This document shows, piece by piece, positions 28,527 to 37,510 of a stretch of 64,000 nt of DNA. The stretch covers positions 372,001 through 436,000 of the forward strand of contig NZ_JACEFJ010000001.1 of NCBI RefSeq assembly GCF_015354735.1. Direction: 5' to 3'. The first letter of the stretch is position 1. Each line of letters starts with the position of its first letter. The stretch comes from Pararhodonellum marinum. GTDB lineage: Bacteria; Bacteroidota; Bacteroidia; Cytophagales; Cyclobacteriaceae. The position numbers were made by a program, and so were the translations under genes. The notes beneath the pieces are model-generated. The model had not been told where the DNA came from and did no database searches. It saw only the letters and a program-made list of their open reading frames with translations.

Positions 28527-29387
28527 TTATAGGATCATTTTCTCTATGGGTACTACAAGGATTCCCTCAGCCCCTGCTGCCCGTAATCCTTCAATGTTTT
28601 CCCAAAATTGATCCTCACTGATCACAGAATGAACCGAGGACCAGCCTTTTTGGGCAAGGGGAAGGATGGTTGGGCTTCTCATGCCCGGAATTAGCTTGGC
28701 GATTTTGTCCAGGGATTCGTTTGGCGCATTCATCAGGACATATTTGTTGCTTTTTCCTTTTTGAACTGCATTCATCCGGAAAAGCAGCTTGTCTACGATT
28801 TCCTTTTTTTCATCGGAAAGATTCAGGTGGCTGATCAGTACAGCTTCTGATTTGAAAATGGTCTCCACTTCTTTGAGACCATTCATCATCAAGGTGGATC
28901 CGGAACTTACGATATCGCAGATGCCTTCCGCGAGTCCGATGCTGGGGGCAATCTCCACTGAACCACTGATTTCATGGATCGCTGCTTTTATCTGGTTGGC
29001 CTGTAGAAAATCACTTAGGATTTTGGGGTAGGAGGTGGCGATGTTTTTGCCTTCAAAATATGACAGGCCCGGATAGTTTTCGCCTTTTGGAATGGCCAGG
29101 GAAAGTCGGCACTTGGAAAAACCGAGTTTTTTGAGCACCTCAACTGTTTTGTCCTTTTCTACCAGCTCGTTTTCGCCCACGATGCCCAGATCAGCTACCC
29201 CATCAGCCACATATCCCGGAATATCATCATCTCTCAGAAATAGGAATTCGATGGGGAAGTTGGTGGAGGTGGATTTTAATTTGCCAGTCCCGTTGTAAAA
29301 TTTGATACCACATTCCTTGATCAGCGAAAGCGAATCCTCACTTAATCGGCCGCTTTTCTGAACTGCGATGCGAATGATGTTTTTCAT
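28527..29387 (-). CDS. hisG: ATP phosphoribosyltransferase (long form)
   Basis: At 286 residues this is the long HisG form, with a catalytic part (IAVQKSGRLSEDSLSLIKECGI, VADGVADLGIVGENEL, GICDIVSSGSTLMMNGLKEV) and a C-terminal ACT-like regulatory domain (about 215-286) for feedback inhibition by histidine. It commits ATP and PRPP to histidine synthesis and is the first gene of the minus-strand hisGDCB block. No clear -7 promoter box was seen directly upstream. Confidence 0.95.
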   Translation of the reverse strand: MKNIIRIAVQKSGRLSEDSLSLIKECGIKFYNGTGKLKSTSTNFPIEFLFLRDDDIPGYVADGVADLGIVGENELVEKDKTVEVLKKLGFSKCRLSLAIPKGENYPGLSYFEGKNIATSYPKILSDFLQANQIKAAIHEISGSVEIAPSIGLAEGICDIVSSGSTLMMNGLKEVETIFKSEAVLISHLNLSDEKKEIVDKLLFRMNAVQKGKSNKYVLMNAPNESLDKIAKLIPGMRSPTILPLAQKGWSSVHSVISEDQFWENIEGLRAAGAEGILVVPIEKMIL

Positions 29388-29726
29388 GGGTTAAATATAC
29401 AAATATGAAAAGATAACGATTTGATTTTTGCTAAGGACCGATTGAAGGGTCCCGAAGTAGAGAATGATCAATGTAAATGATTGATCAGGAATGATGGAAA
29501 TGATGATGCATGACCGGATAGGTCTTAAAAAAAGAATGGTTGGAAGTATTTAAAACAGCCTTGTTCATCACAGTTGACAAATTTAAGTCAGAATTTATAA
29601 CATCCAAAAATACCACATTGTTTTTGGTGCCCCTAGTGCAAATTCATAATTTATGAAATGTTGGCAAGAAAGTTGATCTAAACACAAAAATATATATATA
29701 AGATTCATTTTAATATATATTAATGT
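29388..29726. other. Divergent intergenic region between hisG and a secreted-protein gene
   Basis: This AT-rich region separates two divergent starts. It contains the 15-bp palindrome TTCATAATTTATGAA at 29643-29657 and several TATATA runs. I saw no leader hairpin or T-box for hisG and no RNA gene. Confidence 0.5.
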
Positions 29727-29734
29727 TATATTTG
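29727..29734 (+). promoter_or_regulatory. -7 promoter element
   Basis: TATATTTG matches TAnnTTTG and lies 17 bp before a 29-codon small ORF and 103 bp before the secreted-protein gene. No good -33 TTG was found at the usual distance. Confidence 0.5.
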
Positions 29735-29750
29735 GTCGTTATACACAACA

Positions 29751-29840
29751 ATGACAACAAAACAGGTTGGATCATATATTTTTCAAATGCCTTCCTGCAT
29801 GCTTAACCCCATGTTTCACCTAAATTGTGTTAGCAAATGA
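29751..29840 (+). CDS. Candidate upstream small ORF (29 aa)
   Basis: An ATG directly after the promoter element opens a 29-residue frame, MTTKQVGSYIFQMPSCMLNP and on, whose TGA overlaps the ATG of the next gene as ATGA. That arrangement would couple translation of the two. The peptide shows no signal peptide or known motif. It may instead be a chance open frame; its position after a -7 box and its exact overlap are the only support. Confidence 0.35.
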   Translation: MTTKQVGSYIFQMPSCMLNPMFHLNCVSK

Positions 29841-30340
29841 GATTGATAAAAAGTAAAAAAAACCTCCTCTATTTGCCTTTTTTGGTAATTTTTGTCTGCT
29901 TTGTCAACGCACAGCAGATTCATTCCCTTGATGCCTTGAGCGATGAAGGATTTTCCTTTAAATCCATGAAAAACGTATCCATTTTCAGCGAAGAAGCGCA
30001 AGCTGATTTTGCGGTGATGTTGGAAACGGACCCAAATGGAGATCCAAAAAGCATCATGTTGTACCAACCGGACTTCAAAGAAGTATTTCAGTTGCACCAA
30101 AGTTTCGAGAATCAGGAGGAAGCCTTGGCATATTTTAAAGGTCTGAAAAACAAAAAAGAAAGTCAGCTTGAAGCATATGCTCCAGGTGTAGCCCCTAATC
30201 AGATTTATACTTTGGTGACCAACGAAGGCAAACTGGCCAAAGTGCTCATTTTATCTACCGAAATTACAAGTCAGGTGTTGCCAAACAAGGTGTTGTACAC
30301 CCAACCTTTGATTACCTTCAAGGCGGATTTAATTGATTGA
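29837..30340 (+). CDS. Small exported hypothetical protein
   Basis: The 167-residue protein has a clear signal peptide (residues 1-25, ending VNAQQ) and a hydrophilic mature part with mixed alpha and beta character. Landmarks are FSFKSMKNVSIFSEEAQADF and NQIYTLVTNEGKLAKVLIL. I do not recognise a family. It is monocistronic, ending 2 bp before the convergent SUI1 gene's stop, and is preceded by the small ORF described above. Confidence 0.7.
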   Translation: MRLIKSKKNLLYLPFLVIFVCFVNAQQIHSLDALSDEGFSFKSMKNVSIFSEEAQADFAVMLETDPNGDPKSIMLYQPDFKEVFQLHQSFENQEEALAYFKGLKNKKESQLEAYAPGVAPNQIYTLVTNEGKLAKVLILSTEITSQVLPNKVLYTQPLITFKADLID

Positions 30341-30341
30341 T

Positions 30342-30698
30342 TTAACCTCCTGACTTTTTGGCTTTGTAACCCATTTCCTGAAGATAAACCAGGATTTTAT
30401 CCCGATGATCACCTTGTATGAGGATTTCCCCTTCCTTGGCACTTCCGCCTACCCCACATTTGTTTTTCAGGGATTTGGCGAGGTCCTTCAAATCATCATC
30501 GGATCCTACAAACCCTTCGATTAAAGTGACTTGTTTACCACCGCGCGACTTTCTGTCCAGCAGGATTTTGAGTATTTGTTTGGAAGGAGGGAGGGTTTCT
30601 TCGTTGAAACCTTCCCCTGAATCAAATTCAAAATCATTTCGTGTGGAATAGACCATTCCTTCCCGGTTTTTCCAATCGTTTTTCTTCTGCTTACTCAT
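30342..30698 (-). CDS. SUI1/YciH-family translation factor
   Basis: The 118-residue protein has a short charged N-terminus and then a SUI1 domain (about 45-115), with [41 protein letters not shown]. These are the conserved elements of bacterial YciH and eukaryotic eIF1. It probably binds the ribosome and influences start selection or stress translation. ATG 30698 is preferred over an in-frame TTG at 30725, which would overlap the UspA gene. Confidence 0.9.
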   Translation of the reverse strand: MSKQKKNDWKNREGMVYSTRNDFEFDSGEGFNEETLPPSKQILKILLDRKSRGGKQVTLIEGFVGSDDDLKDLAKSLKNKCGVGGSAKEGEILIQGDHRDKILVYLQEMGYKAKKSGG

Positions 30699-30703
30699 TA
30701 CTT

Positions 30704-31552
30704 TTATTTGACTTTCATCGTCCAAACAGGCCTTTTGGCATGATTGACGACGTCTTCTGCTATGCTTCCGCTCAGAAGGTGTAAAAACCCGGTACGACCG
30801 TGGGTTGCCATGGCAATCATATCCGCATCGATGTCTTCCGCATACTCTATGATGCCTTCTTCTTCGGAGGAGCTGTTGTAAATTTCCACATGCGTATTAT
30901 CCAAATTATGTTTTTTGGCGAATTCAGCGATGGTTTTTTTGGACGTACGGCTGCTTTCAAAGAGACTGGGTGTGTTGATTTTTACCAGATATAGGTCTGC
31001 GTCCAACATTTCCTGAATTTTTTTCAGCTGTTTCATGACAGAGTTGCTTTTTTCCTTAAAATCACTGGCAAAGACTATTTTACTGATTTTATCCACCGTG
31101 ATGGCCTTTTTTATCGTAATGACCGGACAATCAGCATACCGAACTACTTTTTCTGTATTGGAGCCTATCAAAAACTCTTCGAGCCCACTTGATCCTTTGG
31201 AACCCATGACCACTATGTCGGCTTTCTCTTCTGCAATTTCTTTGGAGATACCTGCGTAGGGATTGCCGAAAAGCAACTTGGTACTGAATTTAAATGGTCG
31301 GTCAGCATAATTTTCCCTCAATTCGGCCATTTGTTTTTTTCGCTTATCCATCAACTCGATCATGTAGATTTGATTGATCTGATCTCCTCCTAGACTAGCT
31401 TCTCCCATGGTATTGAAACTTTGGGAACCCGGGAGTTCTATCACATGGACCAATTGTAAGTGTGCATTTATTTTGGAGGCGAGGCCTTCAGCAAATTCGA
31501 GGGCATTTTGAGCTTCTTCGGAAAAATCAAAGGGTACTAAAATGGTTTTCAT
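30704..31552 (-). CDS. Tandem universal stress protein
   Basis: The 282-residue protein contains two UspA domains. The ATP-binding loop of the first is [21 protein letters not shown] and that of the second is [20 protein letters not shown], both with the G-x2-G-x9-G-(S/T) spacing seen in nucleotide-binding Usps. It is cytoplasmic and helps survival in stress or stasis. The SUI1 gene starts 5 bp after its stop, so the two are likely one operon. Confidence 0.9.
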   Translation of the reverse strand: MKTILVPFDFSEEAQNALEFAEGLASKINAHLQLVHVIELPGSQSFNTMGEASLGGDQINQIYMIELMDKRKKQMAELRENYADRPFKFSTKLLFGNPYAGISKEIAEEKADIVVMGSKGSSGLEEFLIGSNTEKVVRYADCPVITIKKAITVDKISKIVFASDFKEKSNSVMKQLKKIQEMLDADLYLVKINTPSLFESSRTSKKTIAEFAKKHNLDNTHVEIYNSSSEEEGIIEYAEDIDADMIAMATHGRTGFLHLLSGSIAEDVVNHAKRPVWTMKVK

Positions 31553-31630
31553 AACGGGGGTTTTTAGGTTAAAATATCAGGCAGTAAAATACAAAAAAAT
31601 AAACGAATTTTGGCCTAGCAAATTGCTTAT

Positions 31631-32542
31631 TTAGAAATAAAGCAGCCCTGTTCCGAAAAGTAAGACCCAAACCAAAGTGGCAATGGCCATTTTTTTCAGG
31701 TAGGGATCGAGCGCAATTGGGTCTTTCAGGTTTTGTACAGCCTGACCAGTTTTTACCATAAGCAGGGTTGCCAGCAAAGCCAATAAAGCACCGTACGATT
31801 GGGTATACAGTACAAATACCAAAAGCGCTAAGTTTCCAACGAGCACCAATGCCCAATTGTATCTGACAGCAGCTTTTCTTCCTATCCTTACCGGGATGGA
31901 TTTTTTTCCGGCTTCCCGATCGGAATCAATGTCTCGGATGTTGTTGATATTCAACACACTGGTACTGAAACAGCCCAGAGAAACCGCAGGCAGCAAGAGC
32001 AGATTGGAAAAACTCAGTCCGTGCAGATAATATGTTCCCAAAACCCCCAATAACCCAAAAAACGCAAACACAGAAACATCTCCAAAACCTAGGTATCCAT
32101 AGGGTTTGGTACCCGAAGTGTAGGTTATTGCAGCATAGATGGCAAGCAGTCCTAAAAATAGAAAAAGCATAAAAACCCAAAAATCCTGCAAGGCCAAATA
32201 AAGTAAAGTTAGACCACTGACAAATGCCATTCCACCCAACAAATACATGGCTTGCTTCATCTCAGTTGGACTGATGATGCCTGATTGTACGGCTCTGATT
32301 GGACCTTTTCGTGAAGCACTGTCGGCACCGTGCACACTGTCCCCATAATCATTGGACAAATTGGACAGGATCTGTAAAAGAATGGTGGTCAAAGCAGAAA
32401 GGAGAAAAATTTCCCAACGAAAAATACCATTGTAAGCGGCAATAAAACTGGCCATCAATATGCTGGATAGGGCCAGCGGCAAAGTCCTGGGTCTAATGGC
32501 ATGTATCCAGGCTTGCTTTTTTCCGTTGAGTACTGCGTCCAC
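31631..32542 (-). CDS. menA: 1,4-dihydroxy-2-naphthoate polyprenyltransferase
   Basis: This polytopic membrane protein, about 303 residues, is a UbiA-superfamily prenyltransferase of the MenA type. The two Asp-rich prenyl-diphosphate sites are NLSNDYGDSVHGAD and NINNIRDIDSDREAGK, and the N-terminus IRPRTLPLALSSIL is typical. It joins DHNA to a polyprenyl chain in menaquinone synthesis. The frame opens at a GTG at 32584, but that position falls in the loop of a terminator hairpin. I therefore place the start at the GTG at 32542, just before the family-typical N-terminus. Confidence 0.88.
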   Translation of the reverse strand: MDAVLNGKKQAWIHAIRPRTLPLALSSILMASFIAAYNGIFRWEIFLLSALTTILLQILSNLSNDYGDSVHGADSASRKGPIRAVQSGIISPTEMKQAMYLLGGMAFVSGLTLLYLALQDFWVFMLFLFLGLLAIYAAITYTSGTKPYGYLGFGDVSVFAFFGLLGVLGTYYLHGLSFSNLLLLPAVSLGCFSTSVLNINNIRDIDSDREAGKKSIPVRIGRKAAVRYNWALVLVGNLALLVFVLYTQSYGALLALLATLLMVKTGQAVQNLKDPIALDPYLKKMAIATLVWVLLFGTGLLYF

Positions 32543-32560
32543 TTGAATTTTTTCCAAACC

Positions 32561-32600
32561 TAACAAAAAGACCTGTTTTCTCACAGAAAACAGGTCTTTT
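32561..32600 (-). terminator. Strong terminator after the glutathione peroxidase gene
   Basis: A perfect 16-bp stem, AAAAGACCTGTTTTCT / AGAAAACAGGTCTTTT (32566-32581 and 32585-32600), with a 3-nt loop, is followed on the minus strand by TTTTTG. It lies 15 bp past the peroxidase stop and directly upstream of menA, separating the two transcripts. Confidence 0.88.
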
Positions 32601-32614
32601 GACTGTTTTTTATT

Positions 32615-33196
32615 TTAGGCATTGATGGCCGAAATGATTTCTTCATCCATGGGGTTGATGGCAGAAGGGAAAAATTTCTTCAGGTTACCATTTTCATCGA
32701 TCAAATATTTGCAGAAATTCCAAGTGGGTTCCTTATCATTCCATCCATTCATGTTTTTGTCAGACAACCATCTGTAAAGCGGATGCTTGTCCACCCCTTT
32801 GACAGAGATCTTGTCAAACATCTGGAAAGTGACTCCATAGTTTTCCGTACAAAACTGTTTGATGTTCTCATTGGTGCCGGGTTCCTGCCCGCCAAAATTA
32901 TTGGCAGGAAAGCCCAAAATCGCCACTTTATCTCCATGTTTTTCATTCAACTCCTGTAGGTCAGCATACTGTGGGGTATACCCGCATTTTGATGCCACGT
33001 TTACTACCAGGACTTTTTTACCTTTGAATTGGCTGAGGTCTACCTCATTGCCATCAATATCGTTTACTTTGAAATCGTAAAATGATTTTTCCAATTGCAT
33101 TTCGTCAGGGTTAAAATTTGATTCAGGTTCCGAGCTTTTGGACTGTCCACAGGCCAAAGCAATAAAAGCAAAAACAAGGATTGAGGTTTTCATCAT
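32615..33196 (-). CDS. Glutathione peroxidase-family lipoprotein
   Basis: The product, about 193 residues, has a lipoprotein signal (LACG lipobox) and then a complete GPx fold. The peroxidatic cysteine sits in NVASKCGYTPQY, the Gln in FPANNFGGQEPG and the Trp in PTWNFCKYLI. Such bacterial enzymes usually use thioredoxin rather than glutathione. It should protect the envelope from peroxides. The ATG at 33196 is chosen because it gives the signal peptide; an in-frame ATG at 33232 would overlap argS by 20 bp. Confidence 0.9.
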   Translation of the reverse strand: MMKTSILVFAFIALACGQSKSSEPESNFNPDEMQLEKSFYDFKVNDIDGNEVDLSQFKGKKVLVVNVASKCGYTPQYADLQELNEKHGDKVAILGFPANNFGGQEPGTNENIKQFCTENYGVTFQMFDKISVKGVDKHPLYRWLSDKNMNGWNDKEPTWNFCKYLIDENGNLKKFFPSAINPMDEEIISAINA

Positions 33197-33212
33197 AAGT
33201 AGGGAGTTAGGG

Positions 33213-35003
33213 TTACATCCGCTCTGGGACATCTATGCCAAGTAACTGCATTCCCCAGCGGATTGTTTTGGCCACCTGGAAGGAAAGCGCTACCCTAAAT
33301 GCCTGTTGGGAGCTGTCTTTTTCTGAGAATATGGGTAATTCCGCATAAAAGCGGTTGTATTCTTTTGCCACATCGTAAAGGTACTGGGCCAAGATCGAAG
33401 GTGTCATTTCATCCGCAGCCTGTACAATTTTCTTTTCGTATTCAAAGAGCATTTTCACCAAGCTCTGTTCTACATCTGCCATGCCTGTCAACTGCCCGAA
33501 TCCCGATTGGGTATAATCTACTCCGATCTGATCCGCTTTTCTGAGGATAGCTGAAATTCTTGCATGGGAATATTGGATAAATGGCCCCGTGTTTCCCTGG
33601 AATTCGATGGATTCCTGTGGGTTAAACAACATGCGCTTTTTAGGGTCTACCTTTAACAGGAAATACTTGAGTGCCCCCATGCCCAGTTGCTCATAAAGTA
33701 GGTGAGCTTCTTTTTCGGAAAAGCCATCTATTTTGCCCAATTCTTTGGTGTGCGCTTCAGCAGTAGCTACCATTTCAGCCATAAGTTCATCGGCATCCAC
33801 CACAGTGCCTTCCCTGGATTTCATCTTGCCACTCGGCAAATCCACCATCCCGTAAGAGAGGTGAAAGAGGCCGTCTCCATAAGGTCTGCCCAGTTTCCGC
33901 ATGATCTTAAAGAGCACATCAAAGTGGTAATCCTGCTCATTGCCTACCACATAAACCGATTTGTTGATTTTATAGTCAGCGTATTTGAGGTCGCAGGTTC
34001 CCATGTCCTGGGTGATGTATACCGATGTGCCATCACCGCGCAAAACCAGTTTTTCGTCCAGTCCTTCATCACTCAAGTCCACCCACACAGATCCGTTTTC
34101 TTTCTTGAAAAACACGCCTTTCTGAAGGCCTTCTTCTACGATGTCTTTGCCGAGTAGGTAGGTGTCAGATTCATAATAATACCGGTCAAAGTCCACCCCC
34201 ATTTTTCTATAGGTAGATTCAAAACCTGCATATACCCAACCGTTCATGGTTTTCCATAAAGAGACCGTTTCGGCATCGTTGGCTTCCCATTTTCGGAGCA
34301 TTTGCTGTGCTTCCAGGATTAAAGGGGCCTCTTTCTTGGCTTGTTCCTCGGAGATTCCCTGATCCATCAGTTGCTGGATTTCCTTTTTGTAAGCCTTATC
34401 AAAGATCACATAATACTTCCCAACCAAATGATCTCCTTTGATACCGGCAGTCTCTGGAGTTTCCTCTTGGCCATGATGGAGGTAGGCCACCATGGATTTA
34501 CAGATGTGGATGCCTCGGTCGTTGATCAGATTGGCTTTGATGACTTCATAGCCGGCGGCTTTCATGATTTCAGCCAGCGCATATCCCAAAAAGATATTGC
34601 GCATGTGACCCAGGTGAAGGGGTTTGTTGGTGTTTGGAGAGCTGTATTCCACCATTACCCGTTGTCCATTGGAGGGAAGCTTTAGCGGATCTGTATTTTC
34701 CAGCAAGGACCTGAAGATATCCAGCCATTGGGAATCGGAGACGCTTAAGTTTAGAAAACCTTTGACCACGTTGTACCCTGAAATGATGTCCGAATGAGTC
34801 AAAAGGTAGGCTCCCAAAGCCTCGGCGCCTGCTTCCGGGGCTTTCTTGGTCATCTTGGAATAAGGAAACATCACAAAAGTATAGTTTCCCTCAAATTCTT
34901 TCCGGGTAGGTTGCAAGGCCAGTTCATCCAGGGAAACGGGATGGTTAAAAAGTACCTCAAAGGCCTTTTGTATATCAACTAATATCTGGTTTTCTATATT
35001 CAT
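33213..35003 (-). CDS. argS: Arginyl-tRNA synthetase
   Basis: The 596-residue class I synthetase has the HIGH motif as LHLGHMRNIFLG near residue 130, a KMSKS equivalent GKMKSREGTV near 390, and the C-terminal DALR anticodon domain (FIQYSHARISAILRKA). An N-terminal Add-1 domain is present. It charges tRNA-Arg. It lies 57 bp downstream of arginase on the same strand, so arginine use and breakdown genes are adjacent. Confidence 0.95.
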   Translation of the reverse strand: MNIENQILVDIQKAFEVLFNHPVSLDELALQPTRKEFEGNYTFVMFPYSKMTKKAPEAGAEALGAYLLTHSDIISGYNVVKGFLNLSVSDSQWLDIFRSLLENTDPLKLPSNGQRVMVEYSSPNTNKPLHLGHMRNIFLGYALAEIMKAAGYEVIKANLINDRGIHICKSMVAYLHHGQEETPETAGIKGDHLVGKYYVIFDKAYKKEIQQLMDQGISEEQAKKEAPLILEAQQMLRKWEANDAETVSLWKTMNGWVYAGFESTYRKMGVDFDRYYYESDTYLLGKDIVEEGLQKGVFFKKENGSVWVDLSDEGLDEKLVLRGDGTSVYITQDMGTCDLKYADYKINKSVYVVGNEQDYHFDVLFKIMRKLGRPYGDGLFHLSYGMVDLPSGKMKSREGTVVDADELMAEMVATAEAHTKELGKIDGFSEKEAHLLYEQLGMGALKYFLLKVDPKKRMLFNPQESIEFQGNTGPFIQYSHARISAILRKADQIGVDYTQSGFGQLTGMADVEQSLVKMLFEYEKKIVQAADEMTPSILAQYLYDVAKEYNRFYAELPIFSEKDSSQQAFRVALSFQVAKTIRWGMQLLGIDVPERM

Positions 35004-35060
35004 GTTTAAGAGGGTAATCCGTGCGATAACTTCAATTGGCAGGAATTTAAACGGGTTGGA

Positions 35061-36014
35061 TTAGAAATTCTCCACCAAAGAGGCAGTAGTGGCTTCAAGC
35101 ACTTCAAAGGCATTTTCAGCCATAAAGTTCTCTGTATCCAAGGTAGGGTTAACTTCCACAATCTCCCAACAACACACCCTCTTGTCTTTGATCAATTCCG
35201 TATTTAAGGCGATGGCTTCTTCTACGGTAAGACCATGGGCCACGGGTGTGCCCGTGCCAACAGAAATAGAGCTGTCTAAGCTGTCCACATCAAAGGAGAT
35301 GTAAATCTGATCGCATGATTTCAGCGTATCCAAAGCCGCCTTGGCAATGGCTGAAATGCCTTTTTCCCGCACTTCATCCGTGGTAAAATTACGGATGCCA
35401 TGTTTTTGCATCAGGTGGTTTTCCGGTTCTTCTGTATCCCTTACAGAGATGAAGACAATATCTTCGGGATTTATTTTCGGAAAATCCCCGCCGATTTTCT
35501 TGATTTTGTTCCAATAAGCCTGGGTATCTTCATCAGGTTCATTGATCTGACAGGCTAAGTTATCCTCCTGAAGACACATGGCCAAGGGCATTCCGTGCAT
35601 GTTTCCGGAGGGCGTCGTGAAGGGTGTGTGAAGATCCGCATGGGCATCTATCCAGATGACGCCTAGCCTTTGATCTGGCTGGGCAGCCTTAATGCCCATA
35701 ATGGTTCCCGCCGCAGTGGAGTGGTCTCCAGCCAACACAATAAGGAATTTTTTTTCAAGCCGTTGTGATTCTATGGTGCTGTAAACGTTTTTGAGTACCT
35801 GGTAAACGCCATCTATGTATTTGGCATGTCTAAAACGGTTGCCTTTCCATAGGTAATTGTTGGCATCTGGAACATTGATGGGATCGAATTTGGTGAAGAA
35901 ATTTGACTTCTTGTCCAGACTGGCGATTTTAAGGGCATCTATGCCTAAACTGGCGCCTCTGGTTCCGGCGGCGATCTCCGACCTCACTTCTACGAGTACA
36001 ATGTCTCTTGTCAT
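35061..36014 (-). CDS. Arginase/agmatinase family hydrolase
   Basis: The 317-residue protein belongs to the ureohydrolase family, with the manganese-binding motifs GDHSTAAGTI, WIDAHADLHTP and SFDVDSLDSSIS. The general layout fits arginase (arginine to ornithine and urea); agmatinase or formimidoylglutamase are less likely from the wording. A -7 element lies 47 bp upstream. It is co-directional with argS. Confidence 0.88.
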   Translation of the reverse strand: MTRDIVLVEVRSEIAAGTRGASLGIDALKIASLDKKSNFFTKFDPINVPDANNYLWKGNRFRHAKYIDGVYQVLKNVYSTIESQRLEKKFLIVLAGDHSTAAGTIMGIKAAQPDQRLGVIWIDAHADLHTPFTTPSGNMHGMPLAMCLQEDNLACQINEPDEDTQAYWNKIKKIGGDFPKINPEDIVFISVRDTEEPENHLMQKHGIRNFTTDEVREKGISAIAKAALDTLKSCDQIYISFDVDSLDSSISVGTGTPVAHGLTVEEAIALNTELIKDKRVCCWEIVEVNPTLDTENFMAENAFEVLEATTASLVENF

Positions 36015-36061
36015 GTCATGTTTGGGTTTTCCCTGGTTAAATGCTAGGGGTTTTGAGTTCG

Positions 36062-36069
36062 CAAAAGTA
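36062..36069 (-). promoter_or_regulatory. -7 promoter element of the arginase gene
   Basis: On the minus strand TACTTTTG matches TAnnTTTG and lies 47 bp before the arginase ATG. A CAAA at 36082-36085 (TTTG on the minus strand) is closer than a normal -33 element. Confidence 0.5.
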
Positions 36070-36207
36070 GCTAATTTAACTCAAAAGTCCATTTTCAGGA
36101 TGGAATTAGGAAAAGGTTTTCTTTTGTGTTGTGGTTGGAAGACTTAAGACCGAAGACTTTTGTTATCTTTAGTTCTTATCTTTTTGTTAAAATCAGATAC
36201 TTACACC

Positions 36208-37356
36208 ATGATTGAGTCCAAGCTGCCACAGGTAGGCACCACCATTTTCACTGTCATGTCCAAAATGGCTTCTGATTATGGAGCCATCAATCTCTCTCAG
36301 GGGTTCCCTGGCTTTGACTGCGATCCGCATTTGGTTGCACTTGTCAATAAATACATGAAAACGGGCCACAACCAATATGCGCCTATGAGCGGAGTTCCGG
36401 TTTTCCGGGAGATATTGGCTGAAAAAACCAGTTCGGTTTACGGAGTTCAGTATGACCCGGAGGAGGAAGTGACCATTGTGTCAGGTGCTACAGAGGCTTT
36501 GTATGCGGCTGTTACGGCGGTGGTCAGGCCTGGGGATGAGGTCATTTTATTGGAACCCAACTACGACAGTTACGCCCCGGCAGTGGAATTGAATGGAGGT
36601 ATGCCGATTTATGTGTCCTTAAACCTGCCTGATTTTTCCATAGACTGGAATAAAGTAGAGGAGGCCATCACCGAAAGGACCAAAGCCATCATGGTCAATA
36701 CCCCGCACAATCCCGGAGGGTATGTTTGGACCAAGGCGGATTTGGATAATTTGGCAGCTTTAATTCAGGACGAGGAGATTTTTGTCATCAGTGATGAAGT
36801 GTACGAACACATTGTATTTGACGGAAATCAGCACCACTCGCTCATGACCCATCCGGTGCTGAAGGCCAGGACCTTTGTTTGTGGTTCTTTTGGCAAAACC
36901 TACCATGTGACAGGCTGGAAGATCGGTTACTGTCTTGCCCCAAAAGAGTTGACTCGGGAATTTAGAAAAGTCCATCAGTTCATCACCTTCAGCTCGGCTA
37001 CTCCATTGCAATATGCTTTGGCAGAGTACCTGAAAGAGCCGGCACATTACTTGGATTTACCTAAGTTTTATCAGATAAAGCGGGATTTTTTCTGTGCGGG
37101 ACTTCAATCCACGCCTTTTAAGTTTACACCTGCTCAGGGGAGTTTTTTCCAAACCGTGGGCTACGGGCACCTGAGCGATGAAAGTGATTTTGACTTGGCG
37201 GTCAGGATGACGCAGCAACTTGGTGTGGCCTGCATCCCGGTTTCGGTATTTTACAAGGAAAAAACCGACCATAAATTGATCCGGTTTTGTTTTGCAAAGG
37301 AAGAGGACGAACTTGAACAGGCTTTGGAGCGGTTGAGGAGACTAAAATTTGAATAA
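36208..37356 (+). CDS. Methionine-type class I/II aminotransferase
   Basis: The 382-residue PLP enzyme has INLSQGFPGFDCDP, QYAPMSGVPVFREI, VNTPHNPGGYVW, ISDEVYEHIVFDG and the lysine in GSFGKTYHVTGWKIGYCLAP. These match the Bacteroidota enzymes annotated as methionine aminotransferase, close to kynurenine aminotransferase. It may make methionine from ketomethiobutyrate in methionine salvage. ATG 36208 gives MIESKLPQVGTTIF; an in-frame upstream start would add 16 unlike residues. Confidence 0.87.
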   Translation: MIESKLPQVGTTIFTVMSKMASDYGAINLSQGFPGFDCDPHLVALVNKYMKTGHNQYAPMSGVPVFREILAEKTSSVYGVQYDPEEEVTIVSGATEALYAAVTAVVRPGDEVILLEPNYDSYAPAVELNGGMPIYVSLNLPDFSIDWNKVEEAITERTKAIMVNTPHNPGGYVWTKADLDNLAALIQDEEIFVISDEVYEHIVFDGNQHHSLMTHPVLKARTFVCGSFGKTYHVTGWKIGYCLAPKELTREFRKVHQFITFSSATPLQYALAEYLKEPAHYLDLPKFYQIKRDFFCAGLQSTPFKFTPAQGSFFQTVGYGHLSDESDFDLAVRMTQQLGVACIPVSVFYKEKTDHKLIRFCFAKEEDELEQALERLRRLKFE

Positions 37357-37395
37357 TGAAATACCATCTTTCGATGAAGATTTGGACGATACTTG

Positions 37396-37478
37396 TGGAT
37401 ATTAATAACTGATATTGCTGGATATTTCCCGGCAAACGCTCGTAGATATTTCTGGATATTTTGCACGTCCTGGATATA
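37396..37478. repeat. Cluster of short GATATT motifs
   Basis: Six copies of GATATT or GATATA (four of them preceded by TG) lie within 81 bp before the phytoene-dehydrogenase-like gene, at 37398, 37411, 37421, 37445, 37455 and 37473. The spacing is irregular. The same TGGATATT word occurs at 42031 next to the tauE promoter. A regulatory role is possible but unproven. Confidence 0.4.
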
Positions 37479-37510
37479 TTCTCAGTTTGAAAGATTAAAT
37501 AAAGAAAACC

